Assembly (NCBI GenBank): GCA_964651245.1
Contig: CAZYVI010000013.1
Location: forward strand, 55,575 to 119,574
DNA length: 64,000 nucleotides
From: Avedoeria sp964651245
GTDB taxonomy: Bacteria; Chloroflexota; Anaerolineae; Epilineales; Epilineaceae
Direction: 5' to 3'
In this document: piece after piece, positions 36,030 through 46,040 of the stretch
Numbering within the stretch: position 1 is the stretch's first letter
How the letters are laid out: each line of letters begins with the position of its first letter
Program-made: the position numbers and the translations under genes
The notes under the pieces: generated by a model
The model's database searches: none
Told to the model about the DNA's origin: nothing
What the model saw: the letters and a program-made list of their open reading frames with translations, nothing else

Positions 36030-38882
36030 ATGGCGCGGCTACGGGAGCACCGCCGATCGGCGGGGGCGTCGGGCGGGTGGGCGGCGGCCGTCGTCGTCCT
36101 CGGGGCGATCGCTGTGGTCGGGCGCGGCCGCCCGGTCGCCGGCCCGTCCGCCCCGAGGCTCGACGGCCTGCCGCCGCGCGACTGCGCCTCGTCCGACCCG
36201 TGGCTGGTCACCACGCTGTTCGCGCGCGGTAGCTCGTTCGGCCCCGAGCCGGCCGTCGTGGCGTTCCACGACACGCCGAACGACGACGAGCGCGAGCATC
36301 GTGAGCTGGCCGACGTGCGCCGCGTCGGCAACACCTACGGCCTGGCCTACGATCCCGGCGCCGACGTCGTGTTCGTCGCTGCGTACCACAAGCGCAACAC
36401 GGCGTTCGGCCCGTTGGGCCCGGGCGGCATCTACCGCGTGCCGCTCGACGGCCGCCCGGCCGAACCGTTCGGCCGCGTGCCGGACGCCGGTCGCGACCTC
36501 CACGACCGCGACAACGACTACGATCCCGACGAGCGCGGCCGTGGCGAGGCCGCCAAGACCGGCCTCGGCGACATCGACCTGAGCCCCGACGGCGCCGTGC
36601 TCTACGCGATGAACCTGGCCGAGCGGCGCATCGATCGCCTTGACGCCGCGACGGGCCAGCCGATCGACCACCTCCCGCACGGGGCGGCCGCCGAGCCGTG
36701 GGCCGTCGACGCGCGCCCGTTCGCCCTGGCGCTGCACGACGGGTTCCTGTTCCACGGCGTGGTCCACTCGGCCGAGCGGAGCCGCAACCCCGCCGACCTG
36801 GCGGCCTACGTCTACCGATCCGGCCTCGACGGCGCCGGCATGGCGGAGGTGGCCCGCGTCGCGCTCGACTACCCGCGCGGCAAGCATCCGGGCTGGAACG
36901 CCTGGCCGCAGAACGACGACCGCGGCCGCGAGACCAAGGAGTACCCGCACCCGGTGCTGGCCGACATCGCCTTCGACGCTGCCGGCCGGATGATCCTGGG
37001 TCTCCGCGACCGCTGGGTCGACACCGGCCCGTCGCTCACCGAGTTCTACCGCGTCGCGTCCGGCGACATCCTGCGGCTCGAGCCGGACGGCGCCGGCGGC
37101 TGGTTCCTGCCGCCGGGCACCGCCGACGCCTACCACGCCGACGACCTGGCGCCGATCCACGACGAGATCGTCCTCGGCGGCTTGGCCCAGCTGCTGGGCC
37201 CCGACGTCGTGGCGGCCACGGCGATCGACCCGATCCGCGGCAACCCCATCGGCACGAACATCGGCGCCGTGTCGGCCGGCGCGATCTGGTTCGACAACCG
37301 CACCGGCGACGACCTGGCCCGCGAGGAGTTGGTCTACAACGCGCGCTCCCACAGCGGCCCGCACGGCAAGGCGATGGGCCTCGGCGACCTCGAGTTGCTG
37401 TGCACGAGCCGCGTCGCCACCCCGACCGCGACGGCCACCGGCGCGCTCGCCGACACGCCCACGCCCACCGCCTCGCCCTCGGCCACGCCGAGCCCGCCGG
37501 CCAGCGCCACGCCCAGCGCCACCGTGACGCGCCCGCCCACGCCCACCGCGACGCCCACGGTCTATCGAATCTACCTGCCGCAGGGCGAGACGCTCTGCAT
37601 CCCCAAGCGCCAGTACGTCGATGTCGTCCTCGTTCTCGACCGCTCGACCTCGATGCTGCGAAGCGTCGAGCCGGGCGGACAGGCGAAGAACGAAGCGGCG
37701 ATCGACGCGGCGATGGCGTTCGTCGACCTGCTGCAGCTGACGCCCGACGCCGTCGGCCGGCACGACAACGTGGCGATCGTCGGCTTCAACGACGATGCCT
37801 GGACGGCCCTCGGCTTGACGAACGACCGCTCAGCGACACGGGCGGCGCTCGAGGCGCTCCGCGGTCGGACGGCGGAGGGCACGCGCCTCGACCTGGCGCT
37901 GCTCGAAGGGCAGAAGCCGCTCGAAGGCCGGGGCCGGTCGGCGGTCAACCTGCCGGTGATGATCCTGTTGACCGACGGCCTGCCGAATCGCGTCCCGACC
38001 CCCTCGGGCGGCGGTCGGCAGGAGGACACCGTGCTCACCGCGGCCACGGCGGCCAAGGCGCGCGGCACGCTCGTCTTCACGATCGGGCTCGGCACGACGC
38101 GCGACATCTATCCGCGGCTCCTCATCGACGCCGCCAGCGAGGCCTGGGCCTACCACTACGCGCCGCGGCCCGAGGACCTGGCCGGCATCTACGCCCTGAT
38201 CGCCGACGTCTTCGTCTACTGCGACCGACCGAAGCCGCCGCGGCCGACGCCGTGTGTGCCCGAGTTCGTCCACACGGACGTGCTGCTGATGCTGGACATG
38301 TCGACGTCGATGTATCGCCCGACGCGGGCGGGCCGCACGAAGCACGCCGCGGCGATCGAGGCGGCCAAGCAGTTCGTGCGCCAGCTCGACTTCGAGCCCG
38401 ACGGCTGGGGTCGGGAGGACACCGCCGCGGTGGCCGGCTTCAACGATGCGGCGTGGACGGCGCTGGCGTTCAGCGACCGGCCGAACGACATCGAGGCCGC
38501 GCTCGACGGCCTGCTGACCGGTGTCGCCGAAGGCACGCGACTCGATCTGGCGCTCGCCGAGGCCCAGGCAGCGATGGCGCGCGGGCCGCGCGCCGCGGCG
38601 AACCACGGCACCGTCATCCTCTTGACCGACGGCCTGCCGAACCGCGTCCCGACGCCCGACGGCGGCGGGCGTCAGGAAGACACCGTGCTGGCGGCGGCGG
38701 ACCGGCTCAAGGCGACCGGGGTGCGGCTGTTCACGATCGGCCTGGGCGAGGAGAACGACGTGTTCCGCACACTGCTCCAGGCGGCGGCGACGGGGCCCGA
38801 CGACTTCTACTTCGCGCCGGACGGCGAGGATCTGGGCGCGATCTACGGCCAGATCGCCGGGCGGATCCGCCCGTGCCCGTGA
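36030..38882 (+). CDS. Exported protein with tandem VWA domains and Thr/Pro linker
   Basis: The 950-residue product starts with a basic N-terminus and one hydrophobic segment (about 16-32), a signal peptide or anchor. Residues about 60-470 form a beta-rich region without firm family (VVFVAAYHKRNTAFG, LGDIDLSPDGAVLYAM), possibly a beta-propeller. A Thr/Pro/Ala-rich linker (about 475-515) ends in VYRIYLPQGE. Two VWA domains follow, with MIDAS motifs DRSTSM and DMSTSM; each contains GTRLDLAL and LLTDGLPNRVPTP, so the second is an internal duplicate. The last 13 codons overlap the convergent gene. It is probably a surface adhesion or complex-forming protein. Confidence 0.85.
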   Translation: MARLREHRRSAGASGGWAAAVVVLGAIAVVGRGRPVAGPSAPRLDGLPPRDCASSDPWLVTTLFARGSSFGPEPAVVAFHDTPNDDEREHRELADVRRVGNTYGLAYDPGADVVFVAAYHKRNTAFGPLGPGGIYRVPLDGRPAEPFGRVPDAGRDLHDRDNDYDPDERGRGEAAKTGLGDIDLSPDGAVLYAMNLAERRIDRLDAATGQPIDHLPHGAAAEPWAVDARPFALALHDGFLFHGVVHSAERSRNPADLAAYVYRSGLDGAGMAEVARVALDYPRGKHPGWNAWPQNDDRGRETKEYPHPVLADIAFDAAGRMILGLRDRWVDTGPSLTEFYRVASGDILRLEPDGAGGWFLPPGTADAYHADDLAPIHDEIVLGGLAQLLGPDVVAATAIDPIRGNPIGTNIGAVSAGAIWFDNRTGDDLAREELVYNARSHSGPHGKAMGLGDLELLCTSRVATPTATATGALADTPTPTASPSATPSPPASATPSATVTRPPTPTATPTVYRIYLPQGETLCIPKRQYVDVVLVLDRSTSMLRSVEPGGQAKNEAAIDAAMAFVDLLQLTPDAVGRHDNVAIVGFNDDAWTALGLTNDRSATRAALEALRGRTAEGTRLDLALLEGQKPLEGRGRSAVNLPVMILLTDGLPNRVPTPSGGGRQEDTVLTAATAAKARGTLVFTIGLGTTRDIYPRLLIDAASEAWAYHYAPRPEDLAGIYALIADVFVYCDRPKPPRPTPCVPEFVHTDVLLMLDMSTSMYRPTRAGRTKHAAAIEAAKQFVRQLDFEPDGWGREDTAAVAGFNDAAWTALAFSDRPNDIEAALDGLLTGVAEGTRLDLALAEAQAAMARGPRAAANHGTVILLTDGLPNRVPTPDGGGRQEDTVLAAADRLKATGVRLFTIGLGEENDVFRTLLQAAATGPDDFYFAPDGEDLGAIYGQIAGRIRPCP

Positions 38883-40960
38883 GCGGTCCATCGACCGGCC
38901 TCCGTTCCGGCAGACCGTAGGCCGAGCGGCAGCCAGAGCCGCAGCGCCGGCGCGCCCGTCCAGTCGGCGTCGAACAACCGCGCCAGGTAGGCGTGGCCGG
39001 CCGCCGACTCGAACTGCATCACGGCTTCGCGATTGGCCTTGGCCGAGACCTCGGTGCCGTTCCAGCTGCCGAGGTGGACCCAGTGGCTGGCGGCCCAGGC
39101 GCCGGCGTCGCGACGGCTGGCCAGCGACACCAGGGCGAGCTTGGCGTGCAGCCCGCCGCCGGCCGGATCGGCCAACCGGGACTCGAGGTCGAGGCGCTCG
39201 GCACGGCCGATGGCGTTGAGGCGAGCGGCCGCGTCGCGGTTGCTGTTGGGGCCGCCGTCGTCGAAGCGTCCGTCGAGCAGTACCCGCACCCGCGCACCGC
39301 GCCGGGCGGCGGCGAGGTAGGCGGCGAGCCGTGGGTTCGTCGGATCCCCGTCCAGGCCCGCCGTCGGCGGGTCGGCCGTCCCCCAGCGCCACGCCTCGCG
39401 CAGCTGTGCGACGCGGACGACGTCGCCCGGCCCGGCGCGCTCGACGAGCGCGACGAGGCCGGCGGTCGGATGGAGGACGTTCTCAGGCGCCGAGAGCAGC
39501 GTCATCGCGGTGACGTCGTCCAACAGGGCGGTGTCGGGCGCTCGCGGCGTGTAGGCGCCGGGGACGTCGGACGGCCGGGGCGGCCGGTAGTCGTCCGGTG
39601 GGGCGCCGCGCGTCGGGTGATCGGGCTGAAAGGGACGCACGTCGGCGTGGCGCCCGGCGTCGAGGTCGCGCGCCAGCATGTCCTTGGCCCAGGCAACGGC
39701 CTCGGGTTGGGCCGTGGCGGCGAAGACGCCCCGCCGACCGGGCCGGCCCGGCTGCGGCGCCGCGCCGAGGCCCGGGTTCTCGGTGCCGATCAGCAGCGTC
39801 GCGCCGTCGACGACGACCAGCTTGGCGTGGAAGCTGGCGTAGCGCGGGCGCACGTCGCCGCCTTGGGCCATGAGGAGCACCTGGCCGCCGGCCGCGGCGA
39901 TCCGGGCCAGGCACCAGCGCTGGGCCGGCGTCCAGCCGCCAGCCGGCGCGCCGTCGACGCCGACGCGGACCCGCACGCCGCGGCGGGCCTGCGCCGCCAG
40001 CTGGTCGGCCAGGTCGGGGTTGTCGAAGGTGTAGGCGGTCAGGTCGATCGCGTCGCGGGCGGCCCCCAAATGCCGCGCGAGGAACGGCAGCAGCGCGTCG
40101 GGCGCGACGGCAAGCTCGAGGGCGCCACCGGGAACCGTCGGGCCGTCCTCGTCCGGGCGCGGTCGCAGCACCCGCACCCGCAGCGGACGCACGGCCGCCT
40201 CGAGGTCCCAGCCGGGCAGCCGGACGCGCCGCCCGTGCTCGGGGTCGGCCGGGTCCGAGGCCCAGTCGGCGGCCGTGTCGCTGTCGGCGACTGGACGGCC
40301 GAGGAGCGCATCGAGCTTGCGGTAGAGCACCTGGTCGGCGGCGGCCACGCCGGCCAGCGCGTATGGTCGGACGGCCGGCCCGCGCCAGCCGGTCGAGGCG
40401 TCCGGCGGCGCGTCGGCGTCGCCCGCGGCGGCGTAGCGCACGGCGTCGACGACGCGGCCGTCCGGCGCGACGAGCTGCACCGTGGTGCCGCCGTTCGCCA
40501 GGCGCAGCCGCGTCCCCGACGTGATCATCGAGGCGACGGGCCGGTCGTCGGCAGGCGCGCCGGCCGGCCAGCCGGCGAGCGAGGGATCGTCCCACGCCCA
40601 GTCCGGCGCCTCGCCGAACGACCGGGCGAACGCGCCGGCCTCGCGCGCCAGCCACCACCACCGGCCGGCAGCGAGCTGTGCGCGGGCGGGGAACGCCGCC
40701 GCGCCCGTCGGCGTCGCGAGCCGGTAGCCGCTCAGATCGGCCGCGCGGGCGCCGACGTTCCAGAGCTGCACGGCCTCGTCGACGTCGCCCGGGGCCATGC
40801 CGTTGGGGAAGACGGCGCTGACGAGGACGGCCGCGGCGTCGTCGGCCGCGACGGCGTGGTCGCCCGGCCGGAACGCGACCGACGGCACGGACGAGGTGAC
40901 CAGCCAGGCGACGACGGCGACGCGCCCGATCGGGAAGCGCCGCGGCGCAGGGTTCGACAT
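38843..40960 (-). CDS. Exported phospholipase-D-like protein with lamin-tail domain and LPL terminal motif
   Basis: The 705-residue product has a signal peptide (1-40), a lamin-tail-like domain (about 40-150, VLVSAVFPNGMAP), and two phospholipase-D-like halves. The first HKD motif is intact: HAKLVVVDGATLLIGTENPG at 378. The second, HAKLALVSLASRRD at 605, lacks the usual Asp spacing but has a downstream GSWNGTE. Both halves usually combine to one active site. The motif LWLPLGLR precedes a 23-residue tail that overlaps the 3' end of the VWA gene by 40 bp. Substrates may be phospholipids or nucleic acid outside the cell. Confidence 0.82.
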   Translation of the reverse strand: MSNPAPRRFPIGRVAVVAWLVTSSVPSVAFRPGDHAVAADDAAAVLVSAVFPNGMAPGDVDEAVQLWNVGARAADLSGYRLATPTGAAAFPARAQLAAGRWWWLAREAGAFARSFGEAPDWAWDDPSLAGWPAGAPADDRPVASMITSGTRLRLANGGTTVQLVAPDGRVVDAVRYAAAGDADAPPDASTGWRGPAVRPYALAGVAAADQVLYRKLDALLGRPVADSDTAADWASDPADPEHGRRVRLPGWDLEAAVRPLRVRVLRPRPDEDGPTVPGGALELAVAPDALLPFLARHLGAARDAIDLTAYTFDNPDLADQLAAQARRGVRVRVGVDGAPAGGWTPAQRWCLARIAAAGGQVLLMAQGGDVRPRYASFHAKLVVVDGATLLIGTENPGLGAAPQPGRPGRRGVFAATAQPEAVAWAKDMLARDLDAGRHADVRPFQPDHPTRGAPPDDYRPPRPSDVPGAYTPRAPDTALLDDVTAMTLLSAPENVLHPTAGLVALVERAGPGDVVRVAQLREAWRWGTADPPTAGLDGDPTNPRLAAYLAAARRGARVRVLLDGRFDDGGPNSNRDAAARLNAIGRAERLDLESRLADPAGGGLHAKLALVSLASRRDAGAWAASHWVHLGSWNGTEVSAKANREAVMQFESAAGHAYLARLFDADWTGAPALRLWLPLGLRSAGTEAGRWTAHGHGRIRPAIWP

Positions 40961-41003
40961 GCCATCAGGCTACGGTCCGTCCAGCTTGCCGCCGAGCCCG
41001 ATC

Positions 41004-41039
41004 GCGCCACCGGCGCGACGCGCCCGCGCCGGGTGGCGC
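41004..41039. terminator. GC-rich hairpin downstream of the NHL gene
   Basis: In the 235-bp gap 40961-41195 an inverted repeat (41004-41017 with 41025-41039) pairs 14 bases with one bulged G. It lies about 157 bp after the NHL stop and 44 bp upstream of the phospholipase-D-like gene, both on the minus strand. It could be a terminator or a regulatory stem. Nothing else is clear in the gap. Confidence 0.3.
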
Positions 41040-41195
41040 GCCAGGCCCGCGACCGCGCGTGGAGTCGCCGGGTGGGCGCCGCGGCGGTCGATGTCGTGCG
41101 CCGCGGTAGGGGCGCCTCCGCGTTCCGACACGACCGGCGCGACGAGGCGCTTCGGCTCAGCCGCGCTCCAGGCGGTGTGGTGTCGGCAGGCCTTC

Positions 41196-43167
41196 TCAGG
41201 GCGTCCGCAGCGCCAGCGGCAGCCAGAGGCGCGCCGGGGCGGTCAACCCGTCGATCGTCAGCGATACGCGGGCGGCGCCGTCGAGGTCGCGGTACTCCAG
41301 GCGGACGCGGTGGCGCCCGGGCGCGGCCACCTCGGCCTGGGCGACGAGCGGGCCGTCGAGCGGCGCCGCCCAGTGGTCGATGAGCAGCTCGCGGTCGAGC
41401 CAGAGCCGGACGCTGCCGCGACCGGTCAGCGAGAGCCGGGTCAAGCCGGCCGCCAACTCGACGTCGCGGCTGGCGCGCAGCGCGAAACCGTCGGGCGGGG
41501 CGCCGGCTGCCGGCGCCGCCGCGCCCCAGTCGAAGTCGATGGCCTCGGCGTGGCCGACGTCGAGGGGCCGGTCGGTGAGCCAGCGGTTGCCGTACAGCTC
41601 GACGCGCCAGGGCTCGAGCGGCGCGGCGGCGAAGTGCACCACCCGGTGTGCTTGGAGGTCGGCGACCCAGGCGCCGCCCGGGCCGAAGGCCAGCCCCTCC
41701 GGGTTCTGGAGCGCGCTCTCGGCCCCGCCCGGTCCGCTCCACAGGCCGATGAACCGGCCGTCCGCCGTGAAGCACTGGATCCGATCGTTGCCGTCGCCGG
41801 TCAGGCCGTCGTCGGTGACGCACACCCGACCGTCCGGCGCCAGGGCCACATCGGTGGGCCAGACGAACTCGCCCGGCCCGCTGCCGAGCGAGCCCCACTC
41901 GGTCTTCGCCGCGCCGTCGGGCGTGAACGCCTGGACGCGGTGGTTGAGGAGGTCCGTCACGAAGACGGTCCCGTCCGCCGCGACCGCGATGCCCTGCGGC
42001 GAACGGAACTCGCCGCGGGCGCGGCCGTTCGTGCCCCAGGCGCCCAGGAAGGCGCCATCGCGTGTGAAGCGCTGGACGCGGTGATTCCCGCGATCGGTGA
42101 CGTACACGGTGGTGTCCGGACCCACCGCCACGCCCGCCGGACCGACGAACTGGCCCTGCCCGCGGCCCTGGCCGCCCCAACCCGTCTCGAACGCGCCGTC
42201 GGCGCTGAGCCGCTGGATGCGGTGGTTGCCGAGGTCGGCGACGAACACCGCGCCGCTGGCGTCGAGGGCCAGGTCGGTCGGGGCCAGGAACCGGCCGCGC
42301 GCATCGCCGCTCGAACCGAACGCCAGCTCGAACGCGCCGTCGGGGCGGAAGCGCTGGACGCGGTCGTTGCCGGTGTCCGCCACGAAGAGCCGGCCGTCGG
42401 GGGCCACGTCGAGACCCTCCGGCCCGTTGAACCGACCCTCCTGCATCCGCGACACGCCGACGATGCCCAGGAACCGGCCCGACTGGCTGAGGCGCTGGAC
42501 CCGGTCGTTGCCAGTGTCGGCGACGAAGATGGCGCCGTCGGGTGTGACAGCCACGCCTTGCGGACCGTCGAGTTGGCCGTAGTCGCCGCCGCGCTCGCCG
42601 AACGCCGCCGTGACAGCGCCGTCCGGGTCGAGGATCTGGATACGGTGGTTCAACGTGTCGGCCACGTACACCCGCCCGTCGACACCGACCGTGATCGCCC
42701 GCGGCCGGGCAAACTGGCCCTCCTCGCGCCCGTAGGCGCCGACCTGACCCAGAAACGCGCCGTCGGCGTCGAACCACTGCACCCGGTGGTTGCGCGCGTC
42801 GGCGACGTACACCCGGCCCGACGGCGCCACGGCGATGCCACTCGGGCCGTTGAACTGGCCGGGACCGTCGCCCGGCGCGCCCCAGCCGCCCGTCGGCCGC
42901 CCGTCGGCGTCGAACCGCTGCACCCGGTGGTTGCCGGTGTCGGCGACGAAGACCGTGCCGTCCATCGCCACCGCGACGCCCTCGGGGCTGTCGAACTCAC
43001 CCGCGGCGCCGCCATACCGTCCCCAGACCGCCAGCACCGCACCGACGGCGCTGAAGCGCTGGACGCGGTGGTTCAGCGTGTCGGCCACGAACAGCGAGCC
43101 GTCAGGGCCGAGCGTGCTGCCGCCCGGCGACCGGAATTGCCCCGGCGCGTCGCCCAAGCTGCCGACG
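41196..43167 (-). CDS. NHL-repeat exported protein, C-terminal part (interrupted by assembly gap)
   Basis: This is the C-terminal part of the NHL protein that begins at 44352. Eleven 47-residue NHL units follow one another (consensus F..P.G.AV..DG.V.VADT.NHRVQRF...G), then a beta-sandwich region with TRLSLTGRGSVRLWLDREL that resembles a PA14-like domain. The C-terminus is ARLWLPLALRTP. Read back through the gap, the sequence resumes as VGSLGDAPGQFRSP, in the middle of a unit. The frame does not match the upstream part if the gap were exactly 10 nt, so the N-run is a placeholder. NHL propellers bind proteins or ligands; the role here is probably surface recognition. Confidence 0.8.
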
Positions 43168-43177
43168 NNNNNNNNNN
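43168..43177. other. Assembly gap (10 N)
   Basis: Ten N separate two parts of the same NHL-repeat gene. The two coding frames differ by one, so the true length must be a multiple of three (for example 9, 12 or 141 n) and cannot be 10. Collapsed 141-bp repeat copies are a likely cause. Confidence 0.95.
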
Positions 43178-44352
43178 TAGTAGCCTTCCGGGCTGAAGAA
43201 CTGCATCCGGTGGTTCTCGGTGTCGGCCACGTAGACCGTGCCGTCCGGCCGGACAGCGAGCCCGGCCGGGCTGTTGAACTGGCCTTCGCCGGTGCCCGGC
43301 GCGCCCCACGTGCCCAAGAAACGCCCGTCGGCGTCGAGGTGCTGGACGCGGCGGTTGCCGTTCTCGATCACGTAGATCGAGCCGTCCTCAGCCACCGCGA
43401 CCCCCCACGGCACCAAGAACTGGCCGTTGCCGCGCCCCGGACCGCCCAGCGGACCGTGGCCAAGGCCCTCGGGGCTGAAGCGCTGGAGGCGATGGTTGTC
43501 GCGGTCGGCTACGACGAGGTCGCCGGTAGGCGTCACCGCGATGCCCACCGGGAAGCTCATCGCGCTCACGTCGTTGCCCTCGCGGCCGAACGAGCCGAGC
43601 CATGCCCCGTCGGGGGCGAAGCGCTGCACCCGGTGGTTGAAGGTGTCGGCGACCCAGACCGTGCCGTCGGCGGCCACGGCCACGCCGTAGGGTGACCGCA
43701 GCTCGCCGCCGTTGCGTCCGGTGCCGCCAAAGCGGAGCAGCGGACGACCGTCCGCGGTGAAGACCTGGATGCGGTCGTTGCCGGTGTCGGCGACGACGAC
43801 GGTGCCGTCGGGGGCCACGGCCACGCCGGACGGTTGCCGGAGTTGGGCGTCGGCCGTTCCGCGCCCGCCCCAGGCGGCGACGAACGCGCCGTCGGCGGTG
43901 AAGCGTTGGATGCGATCGTTGCCGGTGTCGGCGACGACGACGCTGCCGTCGGGGGCGACGGCGACGCCGCGGGGCTGGACGAGCTGCCCCTCGCCATCGC
44001 CGCGGCTGCCCCAGGCCAGCTGAAACGCGCCGCCGGCGTCGAAGCGTTGGATGCGGTGGTTGTCCGCGTCGGCCACGAACACCGTCCCGCGCTCGCCCAG
44101 GGCGACGCCGGTCGGGCGATCGAACTGGCCGGTGCTGTCGCTGGCACCCAGGGCGAACTGCAACCGCGCCGCCAGCCCGTCGACCTGGGGGCCGGGGGTC
44201 TCGGCGCGCCCCGAACCGCCGCGCAGCGCGGCGACCAGCGCGCCGGCGACGACGAAGGCGTGCGCCGCGCTCGGTGCGCGGGCGCCGGCGGCGGTGCGGG
44301 CGCGGCGTCGGTACGGTGCCGGCGCAGCGACCGGCCGACGACTGCTGGGCAT
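43178..44352 (-). CDS. NHL-repeat exported protein, N-terminal part (interrupted by assembly gap)
   Basis: The N-terminal part starts at the ATG at 44350-44352, with a basic, Ala-rich signal sequence (about 1-50, AHAFVVAGALVAALRGG). Seven NHL units of about 47 residues follow, the last cut by the gap after FSPEGY. Together with the 11 units beyond the gap at least 18 units are present, enough for three six-bladed propellers. Units are near-identical in their VAVAPDGTVVVADTGNDRIQ core, which explains the assembly break. It is separated from trxA by a hairpin, so it likely has its own transcript. Confidence 0.8.
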
Positions 44353-44406
44353 GGGGTGCTCGCGAGGCGGGGGTGCGGATCGGGAGGATGGGCCACAACA
44401 CAACGC

Positions 44407-44433
44407 GAAGGGCCGGGTCGACCCCGGCCCTTC
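44407..44433. terminator. Perfect 11-bp hairpin after trxA
   Basis: An 11-bp inverted repeat (44407-44417 and 44423-44433), loop TCGAC, lies 56 bp downstream of the trxA stop on the minus strand and is followed there by a moderately T-rich stretch (CGTTGTGTTGTGG). It is the best candidate for a classical terminator in this window. Confidence 0.55.
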
Positions 44434-44488
44434 CGAAGCCGCGCCCCGTCCGCGTAGACGGCGGGCGGCGTACCGAACGCGCGGCAGC

Positions 44489-44839
44489 TCAGCCCAGGTG
44501 CGGCTCGACCTTGGGCAGATGCGGCTCGAGCTTGGCCAGGATGCGCTCCTTGGGCATGTAGCCCACGAGGCGCTCCGCCTCCTTGCCGTTCTTGAACAAG
44601 ATGAGCGTCGGGATGCTGCGCACCCCGTACTGATAGGCGGCCTGCTGGTTCGTGTCGATGTCGAGCTTGGCCACCTTGAGGTGGCCCGCCGTGTCGGACG
44701 CGATCTCCTCGACCACCGGGCCGAGCATCTTGCACGGCCCGCACCACTCCGCCCAGAAGTCGACCAGGACCGGGGTGTCCGACTTCAGGACCTGGGCCTC
44801 GAAGTCGCTGTCGCTGACGGTGACGCTGAACTGACCCAT
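44489..44839 (-). CDS. trxA: Thioredoxin
   Basis: Thioredoxin reduces protein disulfides in the cytoplasm, being recharged by thioredoxin reductase. The 116-residue product has the active site WCGPC at residues 32-36 within VLVDFWAEWCGPCKMLGP, the cis-Pro in VRSIPTLILFKNG and the typical C-terminal helix. The C-terminus (HLPKVEPHLG) is slightly longer than in E. coli. GAGGAG lies upstream of the ATG. It is divergent from the dehydrogenase E1 operon. Confidence 0.96.
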   Translation of the reverse strand: MGQFSVTVSDSDFEAQVLKSDTPVLVDFWAEWCGPCKMLGPVVEEIASDTAGHLKVAKLDIDTNQQAAYQYGVRSIPTLILFKNGKEAERLVGYMPKERILAKLEPHLPKVEPHLG

Positions 44840-44888
44840 GTTCGTTTCGCTCTCCTCACGCGGGGGCTCCGACCATCGGTGCCCGATC

Positions 44889-44918
44889 TTGGCCGGCGCT
44901 CTGGGGGCCGCCTACAAT
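44889..44918 (+). promoter_or_regulatory. Putative promoter of the E1 dehydrogenase operon
   Basis: TTGGCC (44889-44894) and TACAAT (44913-44918) are separated by 18 nt. The TACAAT is close to a consensus -10. Transcription would begin near 44925, about 20 nt upstream of the start codon at 44946. Confidence 0.5.
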
Positions 44919-44945
44919 CCCGCGTACCTAGACGCGGAGGCTGCG

Positions 44946-46040
44946 ATGGCCCTGACCAGCGATGAGCGCTGCCAACTCTACCATTATATGCGCCAGAGCC
45001 GGGCGATCGAAGACGCCGCATGGGCGTTGGCCGGCCAAGGGCGGCTGGTCGGACGCTTGTACACCGGTCACGGCCAAGAGGCCATTCCGGTCGGCTGCGC
45101 CTTCGCCCTGACCGACGGTGACATCATCGCCCCGATGTACCGCGACATGGGCGCCCATCTGGTCCGGGGCGTCCGGCCGCTCGAGGTCTTTGCCCAGTAC
45201 ATGGGCAAGCGCGACAGCTCGAACGGGGGGACGGACTCCGGGCTCCACATGGGTGACATGGCGCGGGGCATCGTTGGCATGATCTCTGTCCTCCCAGACT
45301 CGCTGCCCGTTACGGTCGGCGCGGCGCTGGCCTTCAAGCTGCGCCGCGAGCCGCGGGTGGCCATGACGTTCTTCGGCGAGGGTTCGACCTCGACCGGCGC
45401 CTGGCACGAGGCGCTCAACATGGCGGCCGTGCTCAAGGTGCCGGCGGTCCTGGTCTGCGAGAACAACCATTGGGCCCTGTCGACGCCCACCGAGCGCGAG
45501 TACGCCGCCGCCAGCATCGCCGACCGCGCCCACGGCTACGGAATGCCCGGCGTGCGCGTCGACGGCAACGACGTCGAGGCGGTCTACGAGGCGGCGCAGG
45601 TCGCCGTCGCCCGTGCCCGCGTCGGCGATGGGCCGACGCTGATCGAGTGCGTGACCTTTCGCATGCGCGGCCACTCGATCATCGACCCGGCCGACTACGT
45701 GCCGGCCGAGCAGCGCTCGGCGTGGGCGGCGCGGGACCCGATCGCCCGGCACTACGAGCGGCTCGTGGCGGCCGGGCTCTGGGACGCCGAGCGCGAGCAG
45801 GCGCTCGACGCGGCGCTGCGCGCCGAGATCGACGCCGCCATCGACGAGGCGGCGGCGCTGCCCGATCCCGATCCGGCCGACGTCACCCGCGGCGTGTTCG
45901 CGTTCGACGAGGCGCCGTCGACCCGCCTGCCGGCCGCGGCGCGCGCGGCGTTGGCGGCGCACGGCTACCCCGATGCGTTCCGGGCGCCCCGGCCTTGGCC
46001 CGCGGCCACGGCGACGGCGGGCGAGGTGCGCGATGCGTGA
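44946..46040 (+). CDS. pdhA: Pyruvate/2-oxo acid dehydrogenase E1 component, alpha subunit
   Basis: E1 alpha binds thiamin diphosphate and, with E1 beta, decarboxylates a 2-oxo acid (pyruvate, acetoin or branched-chain). The 364-residue product has RLYTGHGQEAIPVGCAFAL, the MYRDMGAHL segment, the ThDP motif GEGSTSTGAWHEALNMAAVL with ENNHWALSTP, and the phospho-loop RMRGHSIIDPADY. The ATG at 44946 has GGAGG upstream. The E1 beta gene overlaps its end by 8 nt. E2 and E3 genes are not in the window, so the exact substrate cannot be settled. Confidence 0.92.
   Translation: MALTSDERCQLYHYMRQSRAIEDAAWALAGQGRLVGRLYTGHGQEAIPVGCAFALTDGDIIAPMYRDMGAHLVRGVRPLEVFAQYMGKRDSSNGGTDSGLHMGDMARGIVGMISVLPDSLPVTVGAALAFKLRREPRVAMTFFGEGSTSTGAWHEALNMAAVLKVPAVLVCENNHWALSTPTEREYAAASIADRAHGYGMPGVRVDGNDVEAVYEAAQVAVARARVGDGPTLIECVTFRMRGHSIIDPADYVPAEQRSAWAARDPIARHYERLVAAGLWDAEREQALDAALRAEIDAAIDEAAALPDPDPADVTRGVFAFDEAPSTRLPAAARAALAAHGYPDAFRAPRPWPAATATAGEVRDA

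Noticed and set aside
43102..43178. Two independent NHL genes on either side of the N-run
   Set aside because: The left part has no plausible start or signal peptide and resumes in mid-repeat; the right part has no stop before the gap.
41196..44352. Long tandem repeats as CRISPR or minisatellite
   Set aside because: They are 141-bp coding repeats for NHL units that keep frame and motif, not short direct repeats with unique spacers.
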